A DNA stretch of 64,000 bases from Peptococcaceae bacterium UBA5752 (lineage in GTDB: Bacteria; Bacillota; Dehalobacteriia; UBA4068). The DNA is taken from assembly GCA_002419055.1 (NCBI GenBank), contig DIFI01000007.1, forward strand, positions 1 to 64,000. Reading direction: 5' to 3'. Made by a program: the position numbers and the translations under genes. Positions 1 through 7,775 of this stretch are shown piece after piece. The notes under the pieces are model-generated. The model worked only from the letters and a program-made list of their open reading frames with translations, was not told the origin of the DNA and did no database searches. Each line of letters starts with the position of its first letter. Position 1 is the first letter of the stretch.

Positions 1-24
1 TTACCCATCTAACGATCTCCTTAA

Positions 25-69
25 ATAAAACAGACTATAATACTGAATTGTATCATAGTCTGTTTTTTA
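25..69 (-). terminator. Intrinsic terminator after the anti-sigma gene
   Basis: CAGACTAT (31-38) pairs with ATAGTCTG (55-62), and both flanks are A/T-rich. On the minus strand the stem is followed by a T-rich run, so it can end the sigma/anti-sigma transcript. It could also act on the other strand. Confidence 0.7.
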
Positions 70-121
70 TTTGTCCGTTTTTTGTATAACACTACACATT
101 GCGGGTCTTTTTTTATTAAAT

Positions 122-1099
122 TCACTTGGTAACAGAAATACTACTGTCATCGTTATCTTCAATATATAAATTTAATTGCTCGTTTGGTAATAGAGTAAAG
201 CTCTGGCTGGTAATTGTTTCACCTGATGCTAAAGTAACCTCAATGGTGAAGGCAGTCTGTTTATCAATGGGCAGATCGAACGAAACCTGTTCACCGCTTT
301 TCAGAGGGGAATTATCACCATTTGATATGCCTGCTGATTGATCGTCAAACTGGATACCGATGCTGGTGATTTGTTGCTGGCTGTTATTTGTTACTATCAC
401 GTTATCATAGTTAAACATGTTTTCTATCTCCGAAGAAGCCGCCGGCAGCTCCATTCCTTTCTTCCAGATCAAAACGCAATCATCGGGGCTGCCGTAATAG
501 ACGGCGGTTATGGTAACGTCGATACCCTTTTCTTGTCCGTAAGCATTATATTCGGCGATATCAAACTCATCATAAGTATTATGCAGGCCGTTTTGGGTGA
601 TCGCCTTGTGTTTAATGACCGGTCTTAGTGGTACAAAATAAAAATTGCCCTTGCCGTCGTTTTCAAACCGTACGTAGTTCAGATCATAACCGTCGGTTAG
701 CCTCACATTGTAGGCAATACGGCCATCGGCCAGGTAGCAGACATCGTTGATTTTGATTACGTCGCTTGGCACATTAACGATCTGCCAGCAACAAAGCCCA
801 TAATAGATGCCAAAGGCGGCCCCGCAAATTATGGCGGTGATGATTATACCTTTGACAAAGGCCTTTAGTTTTGACTTGTGCCAATGTGCAGCAATGTTTT
901 TGATTGCTTTGTCTTCTTCTTTGGCGGTAGGTTGTTGTGGCTGCAGCTGAACATTTGCCGCAATTTGCGCCAATTCGGCGCGGCAGCTTTCACATTCTTC
1001 TAAGTGTTCATCTACCAGCTGTTTGCTCTGATCGCTGCAAACGCCGTCATGATATAATGGCAGTAAATCTTTGATGATTTCGCAGCTAATTTTGGTCAT
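122..1099 (-). CDS. Membrane anti-sigma factor with zinc-finger (zf-HC2) domain
   Basis: This is a 325-aa single-pass membrane protein. The N-terminal 45 residues carry the anti-sigma zinc-binding pattern (C6, H32, C36, C39; the HxxxCxxC signature). A hydrophobic segment lies at about residues 81-105, followed by about 220 residues that should be extracytoplasmic and match no domain I recognise. The start codon overlaps the stop of the upstream ECF sigma gene by 4 nt (ATGA), so the two are translationally coupled. By family knowledge it would hold its sigma factor at the membrane until an envelope signal releases it. The signal cannot be read from the sequence. Confidence 0.88.
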   Translation of the reverse strand: MTKISCEIIKDLLPLYHDGVCSDQSKQLVDEHLEECESCRAELAQIAANVQLQPQQPTAKEEDKAIKNIAAHWHKSKLKAFVKGIIITAIICGAAFGIYYGLCCWQIVNVPSDVIKINDVCYLADGRIAYNVRLTDGYDLNYVRFENDGKGNFYFVPLRPVIKHKAITQNGLHNTYDEFDIAEYNAYGQEKGIDVTITAVYYGSPDDCVLIWKKGMELPAASSEIENMFNYDNVIVTNNSQQQITSIGIQFDDQSAGISNGDNSPLKSGEQVSFDLPIDKQTAFTIEVTLASGETITSQSFTLLPNEQLNLYIEDNDDSSISVTK

Positions 1100-1587
1100 A
1101 TTTGCTCATCCTTTCTGATCATATCACGTAGTTTCTTACCGGCACGGTGAAATGTGACGCGCGCCCAGCTTTCGGTTTTACCAAATAAATTGCTGATCTG
1201 GGCATAAGATAATTCACCAAAAACGCGCAGTGTAAATACTTCTTTGTAGGGTTCCTCAAGGTTATGTAAGGCAATATGAATACTTTGAGCATCTTCTTTT
1301 TGCAGGTACAATGTTTCGACGCAATTTGCTTCAACCGGAAAGGCTGCCTGTTGTGGATGCTGATTATTTTGCCGAGCGGTGTAATATGAAAAATAGCAAT
1401 TTTTAGCGATCTGGCAGAGCCATACTTTTAATTGGCAATTACCGCGAAAGCTATCGATAGCGGTCAGCGCTTTAAAAAATGTCTGCTGCGTTATTTCTTC
1501 TGCTATTACATCATTTTGGCTTAATGATAATGCAAAGCGGTAAACGTCATGGAAATATTCTCTATAGATAGCCTCGAAATCCGTCAC
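1096..1587 (-). CDS. ECF-type RNA polymerase sigma factor
   Basis: At 163 aa this has the usual ECF length and contains only regions 2 and 4. Region 2 (about residues 10-70) has the AEEITQQTFFKA helix and the FRG/WL core-binding stretch. Region 4 (about 105-155) has the LSYAQISNLFGKTESWARV helix-turn-helix. The start is GTG with a perfect AGGAGGTGA ribosome site just upstream. It is co-transcribed with the zinc-finger anti-sigma gene. The divergent collagen-like gene is a possible target, but I did not identify an ECF-type promoter. Confidence 0.9.
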   Translation of the reverse strand: MTDFEAIYREYFHDVYRFALSLSQNDVIAEEITQQTFFKALTAIDSFRGNCQLKVWLCQIAKNCYFSYYTARQNNQHPQQAAFPVEANCVETLYLQKEDAQSIHIALHNLEEPYKEVFTLRVFGELSYAQISNLFGKTESWARVTFHRAGKKLRDMIRKDEQI

Positions 1588-1655
1588 AATCTCACCTCCT
1601 TAACAATAAGACTAAAAAAAGCCGTTTTTGTTACAGAAACAGTAAATAAATATTT

Positions 1656-1674
1656 GGACCGCCATTGGCGGTCC
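1656..1674. terminator. Short perfect hairpin between divergent genes
   Basis: GGACCGCC (1656-1663), ATT loop, GGCGGTCC (1667-1674), followed by TTATTA. It lies between the sigma gene and the collagen-like gene. Its T-run is poor, so it may be a regulatory or transcript-end hairpin rather than a strong terminator. Confidence 0.4.
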
Positions 1675-1783
1675 TTATTAATTGCTTGTATATATTATGT
1701 AACACTGCGCTTTTCCCAAACATATAATACAAGAGGTACCAGAAATATTTCGGTATCCTTTAACAACCTTGGAGGTAATCTTA

Positions 1784-2485
1784 ATGAATGGATTTAATCA
1801 ATACTGTTCCCCTTGTATTCCAGGACCTCCTGGTCCTCCCGGTTATCCTGGACGTCCCGGCCCTCCCGGCCCTCCTGGCCCTCCCGGCGATATGAATTGT
1901 ACAACTATATGTTTCTATTATGCCCAGTTGGCACACCTTATTGAACAGCTTATCACTTACTATCCGAGTAATAATCTGTATGTTTTTCTTATAGGATACA
2001 GTGCCTGGAATGTGTTAGGACTTCCCTATCAGCTTTATGTTTCGCCGGATGCTTCTTACGGCGGGATGTTTATATTAAAAAACGGCGATCAATATTATGC
2101 GGTCCCGTTAAACGCCATCGTGGCAATGCAATTTTCAGGTATTGTGACATATAATCCTGCTATTACCTATTTTTCCAAACCAAAATTTTCACCCGGTTGC
2201 GATACCAACATCATCACGTCTATCCATGATTATGCTGCCACTATAACAGGCTCATTTAGAGTTTATAGCGGTACCAGAGTATATAGTGAAGGTCCTCTCT
2301 ATAAAAATGAGTATGGGATCATCGTCCAGGCAGATGCTTTAGGTAACGATCCGGCCTTTATACCGGTAATGAATATAAATTTATTTATACCGCCGGTAAC
2401 AGCAACGACAACAGCAAAGGCAAGCGTTGCCTCTGTGGGGGCAACGGCAAATACCAGCAGAGTAAAAGCTGCAACAGATATTTAA
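1784..2485 (+). CDS. Short collagen-like (Gly-X-Y) protein, possible spore-surface protein
   Basis: The likely start is the ATG at 1784, seven bases after GGAGGT (1771-1776). An in-frame TTG at 1769 lies inside that ribosome site and was rejected. The product is 233 aa. After about 13 residues comes a run of about eight Gly-X-Y triplets rich in GPP, and then a roughly 190-residue non-collagen domain with a Thr/Ala-rich tail. In Firmicutes this layout is typical of exosporium-type (BclA-like) filament proteins, although the collagen stretch is much shorter than in BclA. No signal peptide is visible. The spore-surface role is inferred from family layout only. Confidence 0.75.
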   Translation: MNGFNQYCSPCIPGPPGPPGYPGRPGPPGPPGPPGDMNCTTICFYYAQLAHLIEQLITYYPSNNLYVFLIGYSAWNVLGLPYQLYVSPDASYGGMFILKNGDQYYAVPLNAIVAMQFSGIVTYNPAITYFSKPKFSPGCDTNIITSIHDYAATITGSFRVYSGTRVYSEGPLYKNEYGIIVQADALGNDPAFIPVMNINLFIPPVTATTTAKASVASVGATANTSRVKAATDI

Positions 2486-2501
2486 ATATGAATAATTGCC
2501 G

Positions 2502-2562
2502 CCGAAAAGCCAATTCTAAAGAAGCATACAATTCAGGTGTATTTTAGGATCGGGCTTTTCGG
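2502..2562. terminator. Long hairpin between convergent genes
   Basis: CCGAAAAGCC (2502-2511) pairs with GGCTTTTCGG (2553-2562), with a further imperfect inner stem. It lies between the ends of the collagen-like and NYN genes and could serve both. Confidence 0.65.
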
Positions 2563-2617
2563 TTATTTATATCATTATTGAGTAAATACCTGCTCAAACT
2601 AAATCATAAAGAGAATC

Positions 2618-3463
2618 TTAGTTAGTCTTTTTAGCGCGTACATAGACTTGCTTTGCTTTAGAGTTTGGCAGCTTTCTTTCCTCCACTTCGAAAAGGCCTA
2701 TGGATTTGACCAACTGAGAGAGCTTTTTATAGCCAAAATTACGGGAATCAAAGTCCGGTTGCTTTTTTATCAGCAGATTGCCAAGTTCACCCAAGGAGGC
2801 ATAGCCGTCTTCGTCGGCAATATCCTCTAATGAATTAAGCAACAGTTTGGTTGCTGCTTTGGAAATCTTTTTTGGTGTCGGCGATGTTGTTTTAGCCGTT
2901 GTTTTGACAGCGCTTTGTATTTTAGCTATAGTAGTTTTTGCTGGCTTTTTGTCTGACGCCTCCTGCTTTTTATTGGTATCATCGGTTGTTGCTTCATCCT
3001 TTTCATCGGCATCGGCAGCAGCGCGGATTACTTCGATATAAACAAATTTGTCGCAGGCGGCGATAAAAGGCGCTGGTGTTTTTCGCTCACCAATACCAAA
3101 AACCTTCATGCCGGCCTCACGCAGGCGAATCGCCAGACGTGTGAAATCACTGTCACTTGATACCAGCACAAATCCATCGATATTGCCGGAGTAGAGGATA
3201 TCCATCGCATCAATAATCATAGCCGAATCTGTTGAGTTTTTGCCGGTAGTATAGCCATATTGCTGCATCGGAGTGATAGCATTTTCAAGTAAGATTGGTT
3301 TCCATGTGGAAAGATTAGGTGTTGTCCAATCGCCGTAGATGCGCTTGATTGTCGGTTTGCCGTAGATTGCAATTTCCGACATCACCGCCTTCATGGATGT
3401 ACGGGGTGCATTGTCGGCGTCGATCAGTACAGCAAGGCGCGGGTCATTATTGGTTACTGACAT
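2618..3463 (-). CDS. NYN/PIN-like nuclease domain protein with C-terminal OST-HTH/LOTUS domain
   Basis: A 281-aa protein. Residues 8-150 form a NYN (LabA/limkain-type PIN) domain with the acidic residues expected of a metal-dependent RNase: LIDADN (D15, D17), NSTDSAMIIDAMD and SSDSDF. A low-complexity Lys/Thr/Ala-rich linker (about 150-205) leads to a C-terminal winged-helix OST-HTH/LOTUS domain (about 205-275), which binds RNA in other proteins. Bacterial NYN-OST-HTH proteins are widespread but few have an assigned role, so an RNA-processing or RNA-decay role is an inference. The ribosome site is GGAGGTATTT just before the ATG. The gene is monocistronic. Confidence 0.82.
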   Translation of the reverse strand: MSVTNNDPRLAVLIDADNAPRTSMKAVMSEIAIYGKPTIKRIYGDWTTPNLSTWKPILLENAITPMQQYGYTTGKNSTDSAMIIDAMDILYSGNIDGFVLVSSDSDFTRLAIRLREAGMKVFGIGERKTPAPFIAACDKFVYIEVIRAAADADEKDEATTDDTNKKQEASDKKPAKTTIAKIQSAVKTTAKTTSPTPKKISKAATKLLLNSLEDIADEDGYASLGELGNLLIKKQPDFDSRNFGYKKLSQLVKSIGLFEVEERKLPNSKAKQVYVRAKKTN

Positions 3464-3546
3464 AAATACCTCCTTATGTCGTCATCACAGTAGGTCCAGT
3501 AGTTACTGTTTTATTTAACAAGTATGGCATAAAACCTGCCGCAATA

Positions 3547-4938
3547 TTATTCGGTTGCGGTTGAATCTAAAGTTGCTTCGGCAACTTTGACCATGATAGC
3601 GCATTCAATCCGTTTCAAAAAGAGTTTACAGCCGTATTCATAAGTTCCCTTTATTGAGCCGGTAGCATGAAAAGCGTTGGCTGCGCAGCCGCCGCTGCAA
3701 TACAACCGCGCCCAACAACCTTGGCAGTCGGCACGCGCATAGGCATTACAGAGCTTGAACTGGGTTTGTAATTCTGTATTTGTCACTCCCTGCCAGACGT
3801 CACCCATACTGTATTTGGGATCTCCAACGAACTGGTGGCAGGGATAAAGCTCACCCCAAGGGGTTACCGCCAAATACTCGGTACCGGAGCCGCAGCCGGA
3901 AATACGTTTATAGATGCAAGGACCGGCTTCCAGATCGATCATGTAATGATAGAATGTAAACCCTTTGCCGGACTTGTTTCTTTTAATCATTTCTTGGGCC
4001 AGCAGCTCGTATTGCCCGTACAATTGGGGCAGATCCTCTTCTTGCAATGCGTAGGGATCATCGGGTGCACAGACTACAGGTTCCATGGAAAGTTCATTGA
4101 AGCCCAAATCCGCCATATGAAGAATGTCGTTGGTAAAATCGGTATTGTTGTGGGTAAAAGTACCACGTACATAGTAATTTTTGTCGCCACGCATTTTAAC
4201 GAATTTTTGGAATTTAGGTACGACCAGGTCATAGCTGCCGCTGCCGTCAAAAGTCTTTCTAAAATGGTCATGGACTTTTTTTCTGCCGTCAAGGCTGAGA
4301 ACAACATTGTGCATCTCGTTATTGGCAAATTCGATTACCTCATCATCGATCAGCATACCGTTGGTCGTTAGAGTAAATCGGAAATTTTTTTGGTGCTCTT
4401 TCTGGATTTTCCGGCCATAGCCTACTATCTGTTTGACGACATTCCAGTTCATTAGCGGTTCACCGCCAAAAAAATCTACCTCCAGGTTAGTCATTTCGCC
4501 GGAATTGGCTACCAGAAAGTCAAGCGCCTGTTTGCCCACTTCAAAGGACATACAAGCCCTTTCGCCGTGATATTTGCCTTGGCTGGCGAAGCAATATTGA
4601 CAATTGAGGTTGCAAGTGTGAGCAACATGAAGACAAAGCGCTTTGATCATGGTGCTGCGGTTTTTAAAATCAAACGCCTTGCTTTGATAAATATCTGGCG
4701 TAAAAAGCTTTTCTGTTTTTTTTAAGCCCGCCAGATCGTCGAGTACTTCGATAATTTCCGCTTTATTGATTTCCGGGACAGCGGCATATTTGACAAGCAT
4801 CTTATTGATAATCTGTTGCTTCTCGGTAGTTTGATAAAGGGCGATGATATCGTATGCCAAATCATCGACACAATGAACTGAGCCGCTATTGACATCGAGT
4901 ACAATATTATAGCCGTTTAATTGATATTGATGTATCAT
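3547..4938 (-). CDS. scfB: SCIFF peptide maturase, radical SAM/SPASM thioether-forming enzyme
   Basis: 463 aa, the usual length. After an N-terminal peptide-binding region (about 1-95), the radical-SAM CX3CX2C cluster motif is C109-NLN-C113-QY-C116. The C-terminal third carries the SPASM cysteines (LYPC, the CNAYARADCQGCW and CSGGC stretches, and EYGC) for two auxiliary [4Fe-4S] clusters. By family knowledge, this enzyme installs a Cys-to-Thr thioether bridge in the SCIFF precursor. The precursor gene lies 84 nt upstream on the same strand, which makes the assignment firm. No protease or exporter gene is adjacent, as is common for SCIFF loci. Confidence 0.93.
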   Translation of the reverse strand: MIHQYQLNGYNIVLDVNSGSVHCVDDLAYDIIALYQTTEKQQIINKMLVKYAAVPEINKAEIIEVLDDLAGLKKTEKLFTPDIYQSKAFDFKNRSTMIKALCLHVAHTCNLNCQYCFASQGKYHGERACMSFEVGKQALDFLVANSGEMTNLEVDFFGGEPLMNWNVVKQIVGYGRKIQKEHQKNFRFTLTTNGMLIDDEVIEFANNEMHNVVLSLDGRKKVHDHFRKTFDGSGSYDLVVPKFQKFVKMRGDKNYYVRGTFTHNNTDFTNDILHMADLGFNELSMEPVVCAPDDPYALQEEDLPQLYGQYELLAQEMIKRNKSGKGFTFYHYMIDLEAGPCIYKRISGCGSGTEYLAVTPWGELYPCHQFVGDPKYSMGDVWQGVTNTELQTQFKLCNAYARADCQGCWARLYCSGGCAANAFHATGSIKGTYEYGCKLFLKRIECAIMVKVAEATLDSTATE

Positions 4939-4960
4939 ATCTTCTCCAACAAAAAGGAAA

Positions 4961-4991
4961 GCCGTTTATCTCCAAAAAGGCGAAAAACGGC
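4961..4991 (-). promoter_or_regulatory. Hairpin between SCIFF precursor and maturase genes
   Basis: GCCGTTT (4961-4967) pairs with AAACGGC (4985-4991). On the minus strand it is followed by a T-rich stretch just before the maturase ribosome site (GGAGAAG). A leaky attenuator or processing hairpin here would give more precursor than enzyme, as in many RiPP operons. Confidence 0.5.
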
Positions 4992-5022
4992 AACCTACGC
5001 TAATGATCAAATTTGATAATGG

Positions 5023-5178
5023 TTACTTATTTTGGCCGATGTATTTCTCGCATTGCTGATTGGCAACCCCACAAGATGTTTTGCACGCAGACTGGCAAGA
5101 GGTTTGGCATTCGCCGCAGCCGCCGGTTTGAGCGCTTTGTTTCAGATTACGAGTTGCTATAGTTTGAATTCTTTTCAT
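5023..5178 (-). CDS. scfA: SCIFF ribosomal peptide precursor (six cysteines in forty-five residues)
   Basis: A 51-aa gene. It starts at ATG 5178 after a GGGGAG ribosome site and stops with TAA at 5023-5025. The leader MKRIQTIATRNLKQS is followed by a Cys-rich core beginning GGCGECQTSCQSACKTSC, with six Cys in total (21, 24, 28, 32, 36, 43) and a C-terminal IGQNK tail. This matches the SCIFF family almost motif for motif. It is transcribed towards the maturase gene, 84 nt downstream. The peptide is nearly universal in Clostridia, but its biological role is not established. Confidence 0.94.
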   Translation of the reverse strand: MKRIQTIATRNLKQSAQTGGCGECQTSCQSACKTSCGVANQQCEKYIGQNK

Positions 5179-5264
5179 GGTTATTTACTCCCCTATGTTT
5201 GCAATTATTTAGAAAATTATACCATATCGCAGTTGTCTTAGCAAGGTTTTTGCGCTCAAAACAT

Positions 5265-6716
5265 TCAGACGGATGTTGCTTTTATTTGCCTTGGCATTTC
5301 CCCGAAACTGCTTTTGAGGTTAATTCCGGCTGAGACAAACGAATGGATCTGCTTGACAATGTTTTTATCAATTATTTCTCCGGGAACAAGCAGGGGTATC
5401 CCCGGCGGATATGCCCAAACGTATTCAAGCGAAACCATGCCTGTTGCATCTGCAAAAGCAATAAGAGTACCATTTAAATCCAATGCTTCACTGATACGCA
5501 TTAACTGTCGAGGAAGTACGTTGGCCATTGTCTTAATGGATTTATTAGGTATTACAGCCTGATCTATGGCAATTAATGCGTCAGCCAGCCGCTTGAAATT
5601 ATCTTTACTGTCACAGATGCTGGTGATGGCAATTACATAGTCGGAACCTGCCATTTCCGGTTCTATCCGATATTGCTCGCGTAATATATTTGCCAGTATC
5701 GTGCCCGTAAGATTAGTTTCCCGGGTGCTGATTACTATTTTCCCCGGATCAAAATCGAACAGGCACTGATGATTATTGAGATAATTGCTACCGTGGCAAA
5801 CGATATGTAAGTTTTTTAAATCTTTAATGGCATAATCAAAACACTTGATGTTATTCTCATATGTCTTAAAGAGCTGGTCTTTATCTTTTAAGAGCAGTCT
5901 CAGACAATTATCGATCGAAGCCAATAAAATGTATGACGGGCTGCTTGTTTCAAAGATAGCGAGTTCTGCCGCCATTTTTTGGTGATTAATTAAATTGCTA
6001 TTGATATGGGCGAGTGCGCATTGGGTAAGTGCCGGCAGAGTCTTATGGAGACTATGAACAACCAGATCAGCGCCGCTTTTGATTGAATTGTCAGGAAAAT
6101 AATCTGAGAATCCTAGGTGGGCGCCGTGTGCCGCGTCAACGAGAACGGCAATGCCTCTTTTATGCGCTGCGGCGGTAATTTTCTCAATATCGTTGACCAC
6201 GCCCTCGTAGGTAGGTGAAGTGATGACTAGCAGCTTGGCATCGGGGTTATTATCGAGTGCTGCTTTAACCTGCAACGGAGAAATGCTTCCACCTATGCCG
6301 GTTTGTTGATCAATTTTCGGCAACAAATAAACAGTTTGCAGAGCGTTTAGTTCGGCGGCATGATAGACCGATTGATGACAGTTACGGGCCATAATTATTT
6401 TATCGCCGTGTTTAACAGCAGCGCGAATGCCTGCCAGTATGCCGCAGCTGCTACCGTTGACCAACAGAAATGTTTTATTGCTGCCATATAGAGCGTCGGC
6501 GATTTTGGAAGTTTCTTTAATAATACCTCGCGGGTCATGAAGATTGTCAAAACCGCTGATTTCCGTAATGTCTATGTTATAAGGCAAATTATCAGCTAGG
6601 AGTTGGCTGTTTCTTTTGTGTCCGGGCATATGCAAAGGACAGATATCCATTGTTGAATATCTGGTTAGTAAATTGTAGATAGAGTTTTCATTAACGGTAT
6701 GGTTTTTGCTAGCCAC
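5265..6716 (-). CDS. Orn/Lys/Arg decarboxylase family PLP enzyme
   Basis: 483 aa, typical of the shorter Gram-positive aspartate-aminotransferase-fold decarboxylases (SpeA/YaaO type). The N-terminal motif CPLHMPGHKRN is visible, as are the cofactor-site residues VDAAHGAH and the PLP lysine K225 in HSLHKTLPAL. The C-terminal domain includes the EYVWAYPPGIPLLVPGE signature. The substrate could be arginine, lysine or ornithine and cannot be told from sequence alone. A role in polyamine synthesis is likely. It lies 86 nt upstream of the SCIFF gene on the same strand, probably as a separate unit. Confidence 0.85.
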   Translation of the reverse strand: MASKNHTVNENSIYNLLTRYSTMDICPLHMPGHKRNSQLLADNLPYNIDITEISGFDNLHDPRGIIKETSKIADALYGSNKTFLLVNGSSCGILAGIRAAVKHGDKIIMARNCHQSVYHAAELNALQTVYLLPKIDQQTGIGGSISPLQVKAALDNNPDAKLLVITSPTYEGVVNDIEKITAAAHKRGIAVLVDAAHGAHLGFSDYFPDNSIKSGADLVVHSLHKTLPALTQCALAHINSNLINHQKMAAELAIFETSSPSYILLASIDNCLRLLLKDKDQLFKTYENNIKCFDYAIKDLKNLHIVCHGSNYLNNHQCLFDFDPGKIVISTRETNLTGTILANILREQYRIEPEMAGSDYVIAITSICDSKDNFKRLADALIAIDQAVIPNKSIKTMANVLPRQLMRISEALDLNGTLIAFADATGMVSLEYVWAYPPGIPLLVPGEIIDKNIVKQIHSFVSAGINLKSSFGEMPRQIKATSV

Positions 6717-6840
6717 AGCTTCTCCTTGAAACGAGAAATTATTTGATAATTATATTGCTCTTTTATCTTTTTTCATCTTACAACATTATTAAAACGAATG
6801 CAATTTATAAAAATGCCTGCTTTTTAATTTCTAATATTTG

Positions 6841-6875
6841 TAATCAAGAGCCACTGGTTCTTGATTACTTTTTTA
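6841..6875 (+). terminator. Orphan terminator-like hairpin
   Basis: TAATCAAGA (6841-6849) pairs with TCTTGATTA (6859-6867), extended by an inner CCA/TGG pair, followed by ACTTTTTTATT. No plus-strand gene lies upstream, because the neighbour at 6716 is divergent. It may end a small RNA or leader transcript. The region 6717-7006 otherwise holds only promoter-like A/T-rich sequence. Confidence 0.4.
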
Positions 6876-6916
6876 TTAACTTATATTTTCATTTTTATTA
6901 TCAAAAAATTTAGAGC

Positions 6917-6956
6917 TTTAGATTTTCTACATTAAGCATAAGATTGAAAATCTAAA
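6917..6956 (+). promoter_or_regulatory. Perfect 11-bp inverted repeat upstream of hydrogenase operon
   Basis: TTTAGATTTTC (6917-6927) and GAAAATCTAAA (6946-6956) are exact complements. They lie about 50 bp before the first gene of the hydrogenase operon. It could be an operator or a leader hairpin. Confidence 0.4.
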
Positions 6957-7006
6957 CATATTTATCACTATAAACTTGACCATATTAAAAAAAGGAGATG
7001 ATCATA

Positions 7007-7270
7007 GTGGATAGTCAAATATGCAAACAGTTTAGAACTGAACAAAAGTGTATGAATTTGTATGCTAAACAAGGGGACAAAGTAAAATTTATTGCACCTA
7101 ATCATGACCGTAATGATTATTTCGATGCAGGGGAAAACGCGACAAAGCTGCTCAAAAAAGGGGAGATTTATACTGTAGGAGTAACCCATGGCTATGAACT
7201 GTTTACTTTTGTCGAGCTTGAAGAATTTCCGGGTTACTTATTCTATGCCACTGATTTTGTTGATTGCTAA
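7007..7270 (+). CDS. Small protein at head of hydrogenase operon, function unknown
   Basis: The best start is GTG at 7007, nine bases after AGGAG. The in-frame ATG at 6998 overlaps that ribosome site. The product is 87 aa. Its second half (KGEIYTVGVTHGYELFTFVELEEFPGYLF region) resembles small SH3-like beta-barrel proteins in which a KGxxYTV strand is followed by a LEEFPG strand. It has no membrane segment and no metal-binding cysteine pattern (only Cys near each end). It sits 18 nt upstream of the NuoE-like hydrogenase subunit and is probably co-transcribed. I do not recognise it as a known hydrogenase subunit. Confidence 0.6.
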   Translation: MDSQICKQFRTEQKCMNLYAKQGDKVKFIAPNHDRNDYFDAGENATKLLKKGEIYTVGVTHGYELFTFVELEEFPGYLFYATDFVDC

Positions 7271-7288
7271 CTGGGGGTGAAAATAAAT

Positions 7289-7750
7289 ATGACAAACAAC
7301 TATACCAATAGGCCTATAGATCAAATCATAGCTGAATTTAAAGATGTAAAAGGCGGCCTGCTGCCGGCTCTTCACGCTATTGATGACGAATACAGAGCGA
7401 TTCCGCAAGAAGCTTTGGTAAAATTATCGCAAGTATTGAATATTCCCGTAGCCCAGGTTTATGGAGTTGCAACATTTTATGCTAAATTTGCTGTTGGCCA
7501 AAGAGGCAGAAACATTATTCGTTTTTGCGAAAGTGCGCCATGCCATATAGCCGGCGCTGCCAAGTTAATAGCAGATATGGAGGATCAGTTAGGAATAAAA
7601 GTCGGTGAAACGACCTTAGACGGCAAATTTACATTAGAATTCTGCCAGTGTGTCGGAATGTGTCAGAGCGCCCCAGTTTTTACTATTAACCAACAACCAT
7701 ATTATAATGTTTTAACCGATGAGATTCCGGAAATATTAGCCCGGTTCTAA
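7289..7750 (+). CDS. [FeFe] hydrogenase NuoE-like subunit (HydC/HndA type, [2Fe-2S])
   Basis: 153 aa from the ATG at 7289, which is well spaced from GGGGGTGA. An in-frame GTG at 7277 lies inside the ribosome site. The four [2Fe-2S] ligands are visible in CESAPCHIAG and CQCVGMCQSAP, together with the family motif VPQVYGVATFYAKF in slightly altered form. It is a thioredoxin-fold ferredoxin subunit that passes electrons between the NADH-binding subunit and the catalytic subunit encoded downstream in this electron-bifurcating-type hydrogenase. Confidence 0.92.
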   Translation: MTNNYTNRPIDQIIAEFKDVKGGLLPALHAIDDEYRAIPQEALVKLSQVLNIPVAQVYGVATFYAKFAVGQRGRNIIRFCESAPCHIAGAAKLIADMEDQLGIKVGETTLDGKFTLEFCQCVGMCQSAPVFTINQQPYYNVLTDEIPEILARF

Positions 7751-7775
7751 GCAACTGGAGGGAGGGTATGTTTAA

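Noticed and set aside
3835..4371. Plus-strand ORF of 178 codons
   Set aside because: It is antisense to the SCIFF maturase, whose cysteine motifs are all conserved.
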